Source: Rhizophagus irregularis
Lineage: Eukaryota; Glomeromycota; Glomeromycetes; Glomerales; Glomeraceae
Direction: 5' to 3'
NCBI RefSeq assembly: GCF_026210795.1
Contig: NC_089437.1
Location: 124,001 to 188,000, forward strand
Length of the DNA: 64,000 nucleotides
Below, piece by piece: positions 40,187 to 51,554 of this stretch (the first letter of the stretch is position 1; every line of letters begins with the position of its first letter). The position numbers were made by a program, and so were the translations under genes. The notes under the pieces were generated by a model, which made no database searches, had not been told where the DNA came from, and saw nothing but the letters and a program-made list of their open reading frames with translations.

Positions 40187-41389
40187 TTTGTGTCTGTAAT
40201 TTTTCAGAAAAGTTTTAAGAAAATTTGAGCAGAGAAATTCTTGTGAGTTTAAGAAATGAGAAAGTTTGGGAGGTCTAAGATATATATACTTTATATACTT
40301 TTCTGAATACATCGGGATTTATCTTTATAAACTCTTAGTTGGTGACACGAAATATGATATAATGATATGTTTATAAAATTAATTGAAAAAAAGTGATTCA
40401 TTACGATTTTATCATTACTCAGTTTGTAATTAAGTTGGTAGTACCGGCACGTAATAAACTTATTAGTATGACAATATCTGTATTTTTTTAATTATTGTAT
40501 ATTTAATTCCATATGGAGTAATGAATCATCAATAAAAGTTTAGATTAAAATTCGTCTTTTCTCACATGTAATTCTTATTGTTTACCAATAGGGAATAAAT
40601 ATTTAATAATAATAGTCGCAGTCACGTTGTGAAAATTAGCAGTTCCCAACTTTATTGATTTTTTTAAATCTCAGAAGTGAGTTACAGAGAAACATATGAT
40701 GCTATCAAAAAGGGAGGGAACGCCAATATATAACAAAAGGAGTAATATGTCCATTATATTTTGGAACATCTAAAGAGATAAGAAAATCAATTAATATCGT
40801 GATAACATGTTTCAAGAAGCTAATCTGAACTACAAACTAACCTACCTTATTATTACTTTTGCAGAATATACAGATTGTAAATATCAATGATTATTTTCAT
40901 TTGATTTTTCGCTTGATTATTGCAAAAAATAATTTGCTCTTTTTGGGGAAAATAAAAGAATTTAACGCTATCCATATATACTGTAAAGATCATTAAGGGT
41001 TAGAATGTGCGAGAATTAATTATTTCCTTGTTCCGGTAATACATGTGAGTATTTATTTATCAAACTACAATAAAGAAAAAATAGTACTGGTTTATTGATC
41101 ATATGAAAAGAATATAAAATACAGGTTGTAGCCTGCTATATGACAATACTATTTATTCAGTGTATTCTCTTTTTACAAGATAAGTCCGCTAATAATACCT
41201 TCGGTTCACAGACTCATCACGTGACTTTCTACAGAATAAAATATGTTATACTCACAATTAGTAATTTATCTGAAGCCCCCGTCAGTTGATTCACTTATTT
41301 AAATAAATACTCTCATCGTATTAATTACATCGTGTCATTATAAGCCACTGATCTTTTATTATTATAAATCTCCCGCCCCGCAGATTTTT
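40187..41389. other. Intergenic, no gene seen
   Basis: AT-rich with no recognised motif. TCACGTGA at 41217. GC-richer CTCCCGCCCCGC at about 41,370 just before the inverted element. Confidence 0.6.
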
Positions 41390-42056
41390 AGCAAACATGT
41401 ATTGTATGGTTAGCTTTGTATTTATTGTATTATTAAAACTTTTTAATGTATGTAATGTATGGTTTTTTTCCAATTATGTATGTATTGTATGATCAATGTG
41501 GTAATTTCATGTATTGTTTGATTTAAGGATAACGTCTTGTCAACAATTTTTATTACCAAATTTAACGATTTACACTTTTTTCATAATGATTGAGTACTGG
41601 CTAAAACAATTCAACGCGTATTATTATAATCTTTCTTTTTATTTAAAATTTCTACCGTGTTTATTACTACTTTTTCATTTAAAAAAATTTAAAAATAAAT
41701 ATTTCTATCGCGTTTTTATTGCTACAATCTTCTCTTTTCTTTTCATTTAAAATATTTCTATTACGTTTATTACTATATCTAAAGTAAATCCTGTTATTCT
41801 TTCAGATATTGAGACTATATCTGATGACGAAACTATATCTGAAAATGAAATTTAATTCTTTATGAGTCATCATCTATGAATATATTTTAAATAAAAAATG
41901 CTTAAATTTTTTTTTTTTTTTGTAAATCCTATGGCGAAAATAAGTATGCCATACATAGCATGCGTTCATTTTTAATATCCATACATGTATGGACACAATC
42001 AAAGCATACATAAGCATACAATACATACAACGTTAAGCATACACTACATGTTTTAT
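41390..42056 (+). repeat. Inverted element pair, left copy
   Basis: Runs from AGCAAACATGTATTGTATGG to GTATACACTACATGTTT-type sequence. Its two ends are inverted to each other (ACATGTATTGTATGGTTA and, inverted, ACATGTAGTGTATGCTTA), so it looks like a TIR element of about 667 bp. Inside at 41,804-41,854 an acceptor TTCTTTCAG precedes ATATTGAGACTATATCTGAT..., an open acidic tail (DIETISDDETISENEI, then stop) that may be a transposase exon relic. Copy 2 lies inverted at 43451-44160. Confidence 0.75.
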
Positions 42057-42590
42057 AATCACCTAGATTTGTACTAATTAAACACGTCCCAACCCAACTA
42101 CCCCAAGAACACCACCAAAAAATCTTCTGTAACGTGACTTGACGAGTTTTATTGGTCAGATTTAGTTTGTACACCATTATCTTAGAAAAATTTTCGCGGC
42201 TTTTTTCAAGAAAAATAATAAACTGAGGGAACTTTTATCTTAAAAATACTTGTAGTTTCTATAAAAAAAAAATATAAAGAAACGTTTAATTTAAATATTT
42301 CTTATCAGTTATAGTCCTTTTCACTTTAAAAAATTTATTGTTTTTTTTATTAAAATAAGTAAAGAAATTATTTATTATTTTAGAAATTTAACAATAAATC
42401 TTCGTGTTATTTATATAATTTAATAATAATAATAAAAAGATAATTTTATAATATATTAAATGGAAAAAGTCTTATTCTTATTCAAGACTTGATAGTTCAC
42501 CCAAGGTTCATCAGAAAGTCACGGAAAAATGTACATTACAATCATTACATGTACATTTATGCAAATCATGTACTATATTGCAATATTCAT
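42057..42590. other. Spacer between inverted elements
   Basis: AT-rich, no gene. The left target duplication ATATTGCAATATTCAT of the LINE fragment is at 42575-42590. Confidence 0.6.
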
Positions 42591-42777
42591 ACACTATCCT
42601 ATATTGGGCGTAATACGGGATAGGACTAGAGTTTCATTTAATTAGAAGTAAGGGTCTGGCCTAGCTTCGGCTCTTACAGATGATAGGTTCTATGTTAGAC
42701 GGGTCGTTCCATATGTATGGTCGATGATGTCTTTTTGATAACTCTTCCAACTTCACAATAAATAAATAAATAAATAA
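42591..42777 (+). mobile_element. 187-bp 5'-truncated LINE (or SINE-like) insertion
   Basis: A perfect 16-bp duplication ATATTGCAATATTCAT flanks it (42575-42590 and 42778-42793). It ends CTTCACAATAAATAAATA, an (AATA)n tail. TAATTAGAAGTAAGGGTC and the CTTCACA end match the 3' region of the 18587-21230 element, so both belong to one target-primed family. Confidence 0.85.
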
Positions 42778-42793
42778 ATATTGCAATATTCAT

Positions 42794-43205
42794 TCTTTTT
42801 AATGTATAAGTAATATTTCATATTGATAATATCCATCATCTGCAACATCTAGTAATAAACATTCGCTGTACATAATACTGATGTTGAGTGATGTACATTA
42901 TACTTTTTATTTTATTTTATTCAATATAGATGTAGACTGAGGTGATAACAAAGAAATTCCTGTAAGTTAGCACCATTACAAATAGTGAAATAAACTATAC
43001 GAAAGTTGACACCCAACCTCCTAATGGAGTTGTCCTGCCTGTTATTAAAAATTATAGGCGGGCATGACCTAATGTCTAGACTATATCATAGAATAAACTG
43101 GAAAAAGAAATAATAAAACTATCTAAATTGTAAAAAAATGAAAAATAAGAAAAAAAATTAAAAATCTATATGATCATTGTAAAAACATTAAGTACTAGGA
43201 TATGT
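42794..43205. other. Spacer, no gene seen
   Basis: AT-rich. A small hairpin at about 43,030-43,070 (CCTGCCTGTTATT ... AATTATAGGCGGGC) is the only visible structure. Confidence 0.5.
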
Positions 43206-43440
43206 AGGTCCATCCAGAACCCAGAAATATATATGGGCTCTTTGCAATGGAAAAGGGGAAAACTACTAAAAAAAAATTTTTTTAGTTAATATTAAAATAT
43301 TTGGAGCATTTTTAGTATATAAATATAAATTTAATTTTTTTGGTAGTTTCCCCATTTCTATTGCAAAGAGCCCATATATAGGGGTCATCAGGTGGCAAAA
43401 AATTTTTTTACTATAAGCTGTATGCAGAAACTTTTTATAT
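43206..43440. repeat. Foldback MITE, copy 2
   Basis: Left arm 43229-43276 (ATATATGGGCTCTTTGCAAT, GGGGAAAACTACTAAAAAAA) is complementary to right arm 43335-43380 (TTTTTTGGTAGTTTCCCC, ATTGCAAAGAGCCCATATAT). The outer right sequence (TATATAGGGGTCATCAGGTGG, AAAAAATTTTTTTACTATAAGCTGTATGC) matches the right half of the 23565-23814 foldback. Confidence 0.75.
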
Positions 43441-43450
43441 GAGTAGTACG

Positions 43451-44160
43451 TATAATAAACATGTAGTGTATGCTTGACGTTGTATGTATTGTATGCTTAT
43501 GTATGCTTTTATTGTATCCATACATGTATGGATATTAAAAATGAACGTATGCTATGTATGGCATACTTATTTTTCGCCATACATAAGATTTGGATTTACA
43601 AACAGAAAATTTTATTTTTTATTATAAATAAAATAAATATTCATAATAATGTAATACTAGAGATAATGCAAACATTTACAATATTCATAGATGATGACTC
43701 ATAAGGAATTAAATTTCATTTTCTGATATAGTTTCGTCATCAGATACAGTCTCAATATCTGAAAGAATAACTTAAACATATAATAAACGTAATAAAAATA
43801 TTTTAAATGAAAAAAGAGAAGTTTGTAGTAATAAAAACGCGATAGAAATATTTATTTTAAATTTTTTAAATGAAAAAGTAGTAATAAACATGGTAGAAAT
43901 ACTTATTTTTAAATAAAAAGAAAAGAAAGATTATAATAATATGAGTTGAATTGTTTTAGCCAGTACACAATCATAATGAAAAATGTGAAATAGTTAAATT
44001 TGGTAATAATAAGTGTGGCAAGAAGTTATCCTTAAATCAAACAATAACCATATTTATCATACAATACATACATAATTGAAAAAAGACAATACATTACATA
44101 CATTAAAAAGTTTTAATAATACAATACATACAAAGCTAACCATACAATACATGTTTGCTA
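43451..44160 (-). repeat. Inverted element pair, right copy
   Basis: Reverse-complement copy of 41390-42056 throughout. Shared landmarks include TCCATACATGTATGGATATTAAAAATGAACG, the acidic-tail segment (about 43,707-43,765) and the AAGCTAACCATACAATACATGTTTGCT end. It is about 40 bp longer than the left copy. Divergence is modest but with many small indels, so the pair is not a recent duplication. Confidence 0.8.
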
Positions 44161-45755
44161 TATACCCAATTCATTTTTACCTTCTGAAATAATATTGTTA
44201 AATCTATATGTGTATATATATTGGATATATATCAATTGATTCATCTCCATTTTGCAAGAATTGTTGTATTTTTTTCATATACTTTCATCTAGATAGATTC
44301 CAAGAGTTTGGAATAAACTTGTATCTACTACTCTGTTTAGTTACTATTTATTTATTTTATGGATAGTTAAGAGAACTACATTGATACTTTATAGACTAAA
44401 AAGACATTATAAAAAAACATAATATTGAACTTCACCCAATTAAAATCAAGCCCTAACTAAAATTAAATGTCAACTATCAAGAAACCTGACCGAATCAAGA
44501 CAGTACTACTCTGTTTAGTTACTATGTTTAGATAAGCATTATTATTATGATTTATTTATTACTAGTATTTTGTAAAATTTCATTCTTATAAACTTATATA
44601 TAATATTTTTAATGACACTAGAAGCTATTTTGAAGCTTATAATTTTAATCCAAATTCATTGGTCAATACTGATGTGAACTTGATATGAATATGTAGGGCC
44701 ATGTTCCATAAAAACTCTATTAGAGTGATTCATAAAAAACAGATCCAGGAGTTTGAGTGAAAACTGTAACATTGACAAGTCTACTGAATTGAATGCTTTG
44801 GAAATATCTTGGGATTTTTACCTTTGAATTTTTTTTGAAATTATTATTTCTTTAAAATTTATACCATTATCTATTCTGTAAGTTTTAAAAATTAACATTT
44901 AAGGGTGAAACAATAAGAAATAATAAAAATTAATTTATAATAGCTTATTTTATGGAAGACCTTTTATTTTTTGGCTATTAATAGCTGTAATGGCTATAAT
45001 AGCTGTAATAGCTGTGTATAATGTTATTTAGTAAGTCTATTCTTTTCATGGCTAATTAGACCATTCAAGCAAGCTAATAGAGTCAAATGCTTTATTAATA
45101 TTTCATAAAACAATCCAGAATTCCTTGCAGTTAATTTTGGTATCTTCAATTAGTACATTGATATGATGGGATGGATTGGTGTGGATTATAGCTCTTGATC
45201 AATTCTATTCTTTGAATACTTTGTACCTCTAGTGTTAAATTGTCTATATATCCAAGGTATTGCCTATGATTCTATATTAATATAATGTTTCTTAAATACT
45301 GTCGAATATTGATATTAATTCAGTAACTATAAAGATTATTTACTACTAAATTTATTCATATTTCATTAAATTTAGGATAATATGGTTTTAATAGTTGTAA
45401 TAATAATGATCATAATGATATAATTTCTTTGATTGATTGTGATAAATAATTGTTGACAATATATATACAATACTTTTTTGCAAAAATAATTTTCGAATTT
45501 TTTTTATTGCATGAGCCTGTATATATATTGGTCTATTGCAAATAATAATTCATCTGTAAGTCCTTTTAATTCTATTAAATGTTTTTCAAAAATTTCATTT
45601 TCTTCATTTTCCGACTGTAATGAATTACAAATATATAAAAAAAGATTTCAAATAGACTGAGAATCATCAATTCGATGTTGTAATGTTCTTTGTATTTATC
45701 TTTATGAATTATGAATTACTTTTTTGTGCTTGAAATATTCTAGCATCATAGATGT
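44161..45755. other. Decayed AT-rich intergenic region
   Basis: No gene recognised. CTACTCTGTTTAGTTACTAT is directly repeated at about 44,327 and 44,507. TAATAGCTGTAATGGCTATAATAGCTG is a short local repeat near 44,975-45,020. Confidence 0.5.
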
Positions 45756-45760
45756 CTTGT

Positions 45761-47230
45761 TCATTTTATGTATAAGATGAAAGTAAAAAATGAATAGAAA
45801 GTAAATAAATAAAGAATTATTTTTTTTATAATAATGAATATTTTATATCTATAGTTTGATTTAATTATTGAATCAATTTCTTTAATTATTCTAAATATAT
45901 AGCTGTTTAGTTCATCATACTTAATATTGCAATATATAAAAAATTTTCTTGTACTAACATTTTTTGTAAAAATGTATATTATATATAAAGGGCTGTTTAG
46001 ATACATAAGAGAGAAGCCAGTACTCGAGAGTTTGTGTTGATAAAAGTTCCGCTGAAATGGATGAAATCCAGTCAATAAACTTTTCATGTATAAAACCAAA
46101 CTTAATGCTTGATCTGCTAGATCTTTCATAATGTGTTAGATAAGATTCTGCTTAGTTTACACGAAATTTTTCAAAGGAAGTGCAAAGTTTACATGTAAAA
46201 TCCTTTCTTTTCACTTGATGTATATTTTTTCTTAACATAAAGAAAAAAAAATTTTTTATAATGAAAAGATTGAGATTTTGAAATCATAGAGGTGGAATGT
46301 AAATATTATGAATTTCTTAGTATAATGGATTTTTCCATGTTAAACTTTTAGAAATGATATTAAAAAATCATGATTTTCCATCATCATAAATTTTAAATTA
46401 TTTAAAATCTACATTCTTTTTATAATAATATTCCTTCAAGGAGATTTTTTGCTGTTTCATTCCTTACACCATGTTCCAAAAATAGTACTGAGATATTTAC
46501 AATCTATTTTCCATTTAGTAGAAATTCTATTCTGCTGTGACACTCTGCAATTTTTGTTTTGTAGAAGTTTTATTCTGATTTTTCTTTTCAGATCTTCACA
46601 AAAACCATATATACAATTGAGATCTACAATTGTATTTTTTCCCAATTTTTGTGAATTCTTTTGAACAGTTTCCACCCATTCAAATAAAATTCTTCAGCTA
46701 ATATGCTTCCTAGTATATCAGCAATAGCTCTTGCATCTTCACTTTCTTGGATTATGTCAGATACACAGAAACATTAAAGGGCAATTGGAGATAAAGATGG
46801 GATAACATTAAATTTTTCATTATCACTAGTAATCAAATTGATATACATTCCAGAAGAAATGAGTTCTTTCAAAGTTGATACTCTTGCAGAAGTTACTATT
46901 TTACATGTTAAGGATGTCTTAAGTTTTGTTGCCAAACGTGAAGAGAAGTGTATTGATCAGTTTTCAAGGCTATATTGTCATTCAAAATTCCACTAAAGTC
47001 CTTGGATGTCCATTACAATTGGAAATAATTTTTTCAATAGTATACAATCTACTTTTTCTAAACGGTTATGAAATAAATTTGCTGATTCTAATAAAACAAG
47101 CCTTCTTATTAAATAGTATCCACTTAGTAATTGATCTCTGTGAGCCTGTTTTGGGTCTCCACACATTAAGTGAATCAAGAGTAGATATGACGAAATAGAG
47201 TTTTTTATCTTTATTTTGAGGATTTATGAT
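45761..47230 (-). pseudogene. Decayed gene, possibly Crinkler-like NTPase C-terminal region
   Basis: Scattered minus-strand coding scraps in changing frames. Around 47,170-46,965 the text ...SLNVWRPKTGS...YTIEKIISNCNGHPRTLVEF resembles the GGHPRxLE motif of Crinkler NTPase domains. 46,675-46,457 is open (QKNSQKLGKNTIVDLNCIYGFCEDLKRKIRIKL). 46,129-45,761 is open for 122 codons (ADQALSLVLYMKSLLTGFHPF). Multiple stops and shifts separate them. The Crinkler link rests on one short motif, so it is tentative. Confidence 0.35.
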
Positions 47231-50200
47231 CAAAATATTCATATTCTTTATTTTCTCAAGTATGGTTCAGGAAGATTGTATAATTCTCTAATAAAAAAGG
47301 ATATTCTCTATAAGGAGTTAAAATCAGACCACCTATTAAGTTGATGTATTTGATAACCAGCAGGAATGTTGACATATTATATTGTCTTATCCTTCTAGAT
47401 ACAGAGGTTTTGATCTTACATTTTTACATTTTTTTTTATTAAAGTATTATAAAATATATATGTATTTATATATTATGTTTATTCCATTTTTCAATTTTAG
47501 TAACTTTTGACTGTAATTAATTATAAAAAATATTTATATTATGGGGATGAATTAAAGTTATAATCAAGTTTATGAATAATGTATTTAATTTCAATTAATT
47601 ATAGTTACAAATAAATCCAAAATTGGACCAGTTGCGTTCAGCAGCAGCTGATGTTATTGGGCCTAAAAGGACTTAGTAAAATTTGGCTTCCACCAACTAA
47701 TTTGAAAAATATTTGGTTCAAATTTAAATTTTTTATATTATATTCTAAGAGTATCTCTTTAAGATTATGCTCATACTATTTGTATGTCGTGTAGAGTGCA
47801 GATTCAACATGGATGTGTGTTATTGTGCTGTTATTTGTTGTATCATCCATGTATGATATTCCACAATTTGTATTTAAATTAATGGAGAATTATATTAATT
47901 GAAAATGAACAAAATCTATAATTAATGTATGAATGTATTTTTTAATGTTTTTTACAGTTCAATAATTGTGCCCATAATTATTGCTTTATTTTAATTATAA
48001 TAATTTATAAAAAGCATAAATTTAAGAATCATAAACATTATAGATGTTTAACTGATTTAAACAATAATATAATAATTTTAGGAAGTATTTTTCCTTTTAA
48101 ACTTTTTTTTTCATGTTATTTATGTTATTATAAGGAAATTTAAAGTTTAGGGTTATTATTAATTTTTTTTTTCTGAAAAATTTGGCTGTTATATATATAA
48201 CACATTTTTGATTTGTTGTTTGATTTTGATTGGTATTATTCAAAAATTAATTTGATTATGAAATTTAAAAATTCCCATTGTGCCACATAAATTAATGGCT
48301 TACACAACACGGATAAGCTAAGCTAGCTAAGCTGAAACGGATAAAGCTATTCGACCACAGCCTCTAATTTGATTTACCGCGCAATCCATAACCTAACGAC
48401 CTAACGTACTGTATTCTTACATGTTATCATGTGATCATATGATCATATAACTTATTATTATAATTTATAAAGATGAGGACGGAATAGTAATAACTTTCAA
48501 ATGTGTCAATTAAATTTTTGAAGATAATAAGCATCGAAAAATCAAAATTTAATATAGAAATATTAAGCCAAAATAAATAACCGTCCAAGTAATTAATAAT
48601 AGGATCTGTAAGTTAAACTTATTCATGCTTTATTTAGAAAAAATGCCTGTTGATAATTTTTTTTAGAACTTTTAGAATTTTTTAAGATTACTAAGAATGA
48701 ATATTGATAGATTAATATAACCTAATAATTGTGAACCAAAAAGCTATGAGAGATATAATAAAACTCTTAATGGTTTGTTATGACGATTATAATTTTGTAT
48801 TATTCTTAAAGTTTTTTAAATCATTAACTACTTTTGCACTTGTAAAAAGATAAAAGAAAAGATAATATTAATTCTTTTGTTTTGCCGTATTTCATAATAT
48901 GTTTTCAATAATCCCTTTTATTTAATAAAATTATTGTTAAATAATTTCATAAAACTTTTAGAAGTAAATTCATCTCAAATTAACGCGGCAAATATAATTA
49001 ACTTGCATAAGTTTAATTGCTATTATTATCAATTTTATTAAATACGTCACTCTGATAAATTTGCAGCCGCAGAATATGCATGTTAACGGATTTTTTATCC
49101 GGACGTCCCTTGTAATCGTTATATAATAAAGCCTGAAAATAATAATTATTCAATAATGGATAATTATAAATAATTCTTGTAATGATAATGCATCAAATAT
49201 TTAAAATCCAAAACTTAAACCGTTAAATATATATTTTTTAAGAATCTGTGTAAAGGCAATAAGAAAACAATATTATAGAAGTTTATGAGTAACCAAAATA
49301 ATTCTATTATATATTTTATTTATTTGGATATTTTAATTTTATAAAGTCATAACTATTGTTCATATAATTATATATTTGAACTTGTGAATTTAGAAAATCC
49401 AAATATAATCACTTAAAGTTATGAAAAATACATTTGTATTAATTCAAAATGTGACAAATTTTAAAATAACCTTGCTAATGTGTATGAAAATGGAGTTTGG
49501 AATTGAAAAAGATATTAATCAAGCAATTTATTGGTAAAAAAAAATTTGTTAAATAAGTATTTCTACGTGTTTAATAATAGAAATTATATAGTTTATATGT
49601 ATTTAGGGTTAAGTTTATGAAGTTATTCTAATAAATACTGTATTTGAAATTTCAAATTATCTTTTTTAATTTATTTAAACTTTCTAATGAAATTTTATTA
49701 AAATTATAAATATTATAATAAAGGAAAAACGTATAATAAAACAACTTGTAACACTTTCAATATATTTGTACTTTATAGTAAAATAATAATAATTATATAG
49801 TGCAATGTGGTAAAAAATTCAGCAAGAAAATTTTATATGATTAATTTGTTTTTCTTGAAAATAAAAAATGATATAAACTTGCATAATTAAATTTACTTAA
49901 ATAATTCTTTTATTTTACTGAAAATAAATAATAATTAAGTATTTTACATTATAATAATTTTAATAAAAAAAGTAAGTAATGTAAATATTACAGTTCTTAT
50001 TTTATTGTATTTTATAAATAATACCTATAAAATACAATTTTAAATTAATAAACGAAATTCATAAAAAACGAGAACCCTAAAAAATTCAAAAAAAGTATAG
50101 CAAGTATTTTACAATATATTTAGTTGCAAATAATATTAAAATCACTGATATTAATTGATGGGTAGATAATAAAGATACCAGTTAAAATATACAACAGCCA

Positions 50201-51120
50201 TTTTTTATTTTAATGGATTTAGGGGCTTAAATAAACATGTTGCAATTTAACAGGTTACAATATTATAATATTGAAATTAGTTCCACTTGTGGCTTTATAA
50301 TATATTCTGTATATATTACTATCATATTATCAAAATCTTTTGAGAGATAAGAACCAGTTATACAGAATTATTGGTTTAAGCCTTATAAGTTATAAACTTG
50401 ATTAAGTGTGGCCTAGTTAGAATTTGATGGCTGTGGTGATTTTTGGCTGTGGTAATTAAATTGTAAATAATAATAAAAAAAGGTTAAGTGTAAATCATGG
50501 TGTTTCAAGGAAATTTAACTATAAATTGAATGGCTTATTCACTATTTTTATTAATCCCTCCCCTTTTTCTTTTCCTTTTTTCTAGTCAAATTATTAAACT
50601 ATATTATCTGGAATTTATCATATTATTATACAAGTTATTCAGTAATATGCTCAGTCAATGACACAAAATTTAACTCTCAAAGCATGTCTTTCACAATACA
50701 ATATTTATTTCTTTATTTTTTTGAAAAAAATTGCAAAATAACTAGCTGAAATAAATAATATTTTTTCTTGATTATATGTTTCAATTTCTCTATGTCGGCC
50801 ATCAGGTCATCATCATTAGAATCTTGATCATATATAATTCTTATCATATGATGGTATAGTATCTTCTGAACTTATCAATATTTATATTTTTTACTACTAC
50901 ATATACAGTAAATATGAGACTGTTACTCTATACTCTAAAATACACATGCTTTACATACTTTACATGAATTCCTAAATTTATAATCTCTTAGACTAGATAT
51001 GAAAGGCTATGATGGATTGGTTAATCTGAAATTGCCTAAATTTATAATATATAATTTATTAGATTATAGATACAAATAAATCTGTTATTAAAAGGCGTAA
51101 TTTTTTTCAGTTTCCTAAAA
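47231..51120. other. Long AT-rich region, nothing recognised
   Basis: Almost 4 kb without a credible ORF, RNA gene or element terminus. Short islands of higher GC occur at about 47,625-47,690 and 48,280-48,400 (AAGCTAAGCTAGCTAAGCT). It probably represents old, decayed repeats. Confidence 0.5.
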
Positions 51121-51554
51121 TGTCTATTGATAATAAAACCATTAAATTTTATAATCCAAAGTGTATGACCTTAATTAAGTTACTTAAACCTCAATCTGTA
51201 AATGAGTTACTTATAAATGATGATATGAAAGAGTTTAGTGGATGGAATGGGAAAAAGAAAAGTTTACATTGCAGTAAAGTTCAATAGCTTTGGCTGTGAC
51301 CAAGAGATTCAGCAATCATGATAATCCAAATGGACTTTATTTTTTGATTGCCTTAGGAGACTTTAAAGGAGGTGAATTGTGCTTTCCACAATTTGAAATC
51401 AGTAGAATTGAAACCAGGTCAAGTTGTGGAGGCATTTCCTTCCTGTTTACTATTACATGGCAATCTTCCAATCACTAAGGGGATCGGATTCAGCATCAAA
51501 TATTTTTCATGCAGGATAGCAGAATACAGCAATCAAACCAAAACTTTTAAGTAA
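51121..51554 (+). pseudogene. 2-oxoglutarate/Fe(II) dioxygenase-like fragment, frameshifted
   Basis: Consecutive plus-strand frames: MSIDNKTIKFYNPKCMTL...FSGWNGKKK (51121-51285), then AVTKRFSNHDNPNGLYFLIALGDFKGGELCFPQ (from 51,290), then after a +1/-1 shift LKPGQVVEAFPSCLLLHGNLPITKGIGFSIKYF (to about 51,510). The order G-x-F-x-GG-E-L-x-x-P, L-x-x-G-x-V, then LLHGN and a following G-x-x-(F/H)SI is the C-terminal half of a double-stranded beta-helix dioxygenase. It is reminiscent of the TET/JBP-type enzymes found in fungal KDZ-type elements. Broken in at least two places; assignment is inference. Confidence 0.45.

Noticed and set aside
41514..41750. Short plus-strand ORF within the inverted element
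   Set aside because: Hydrophobic AT-derived frame, not matched in the inverted second copy.
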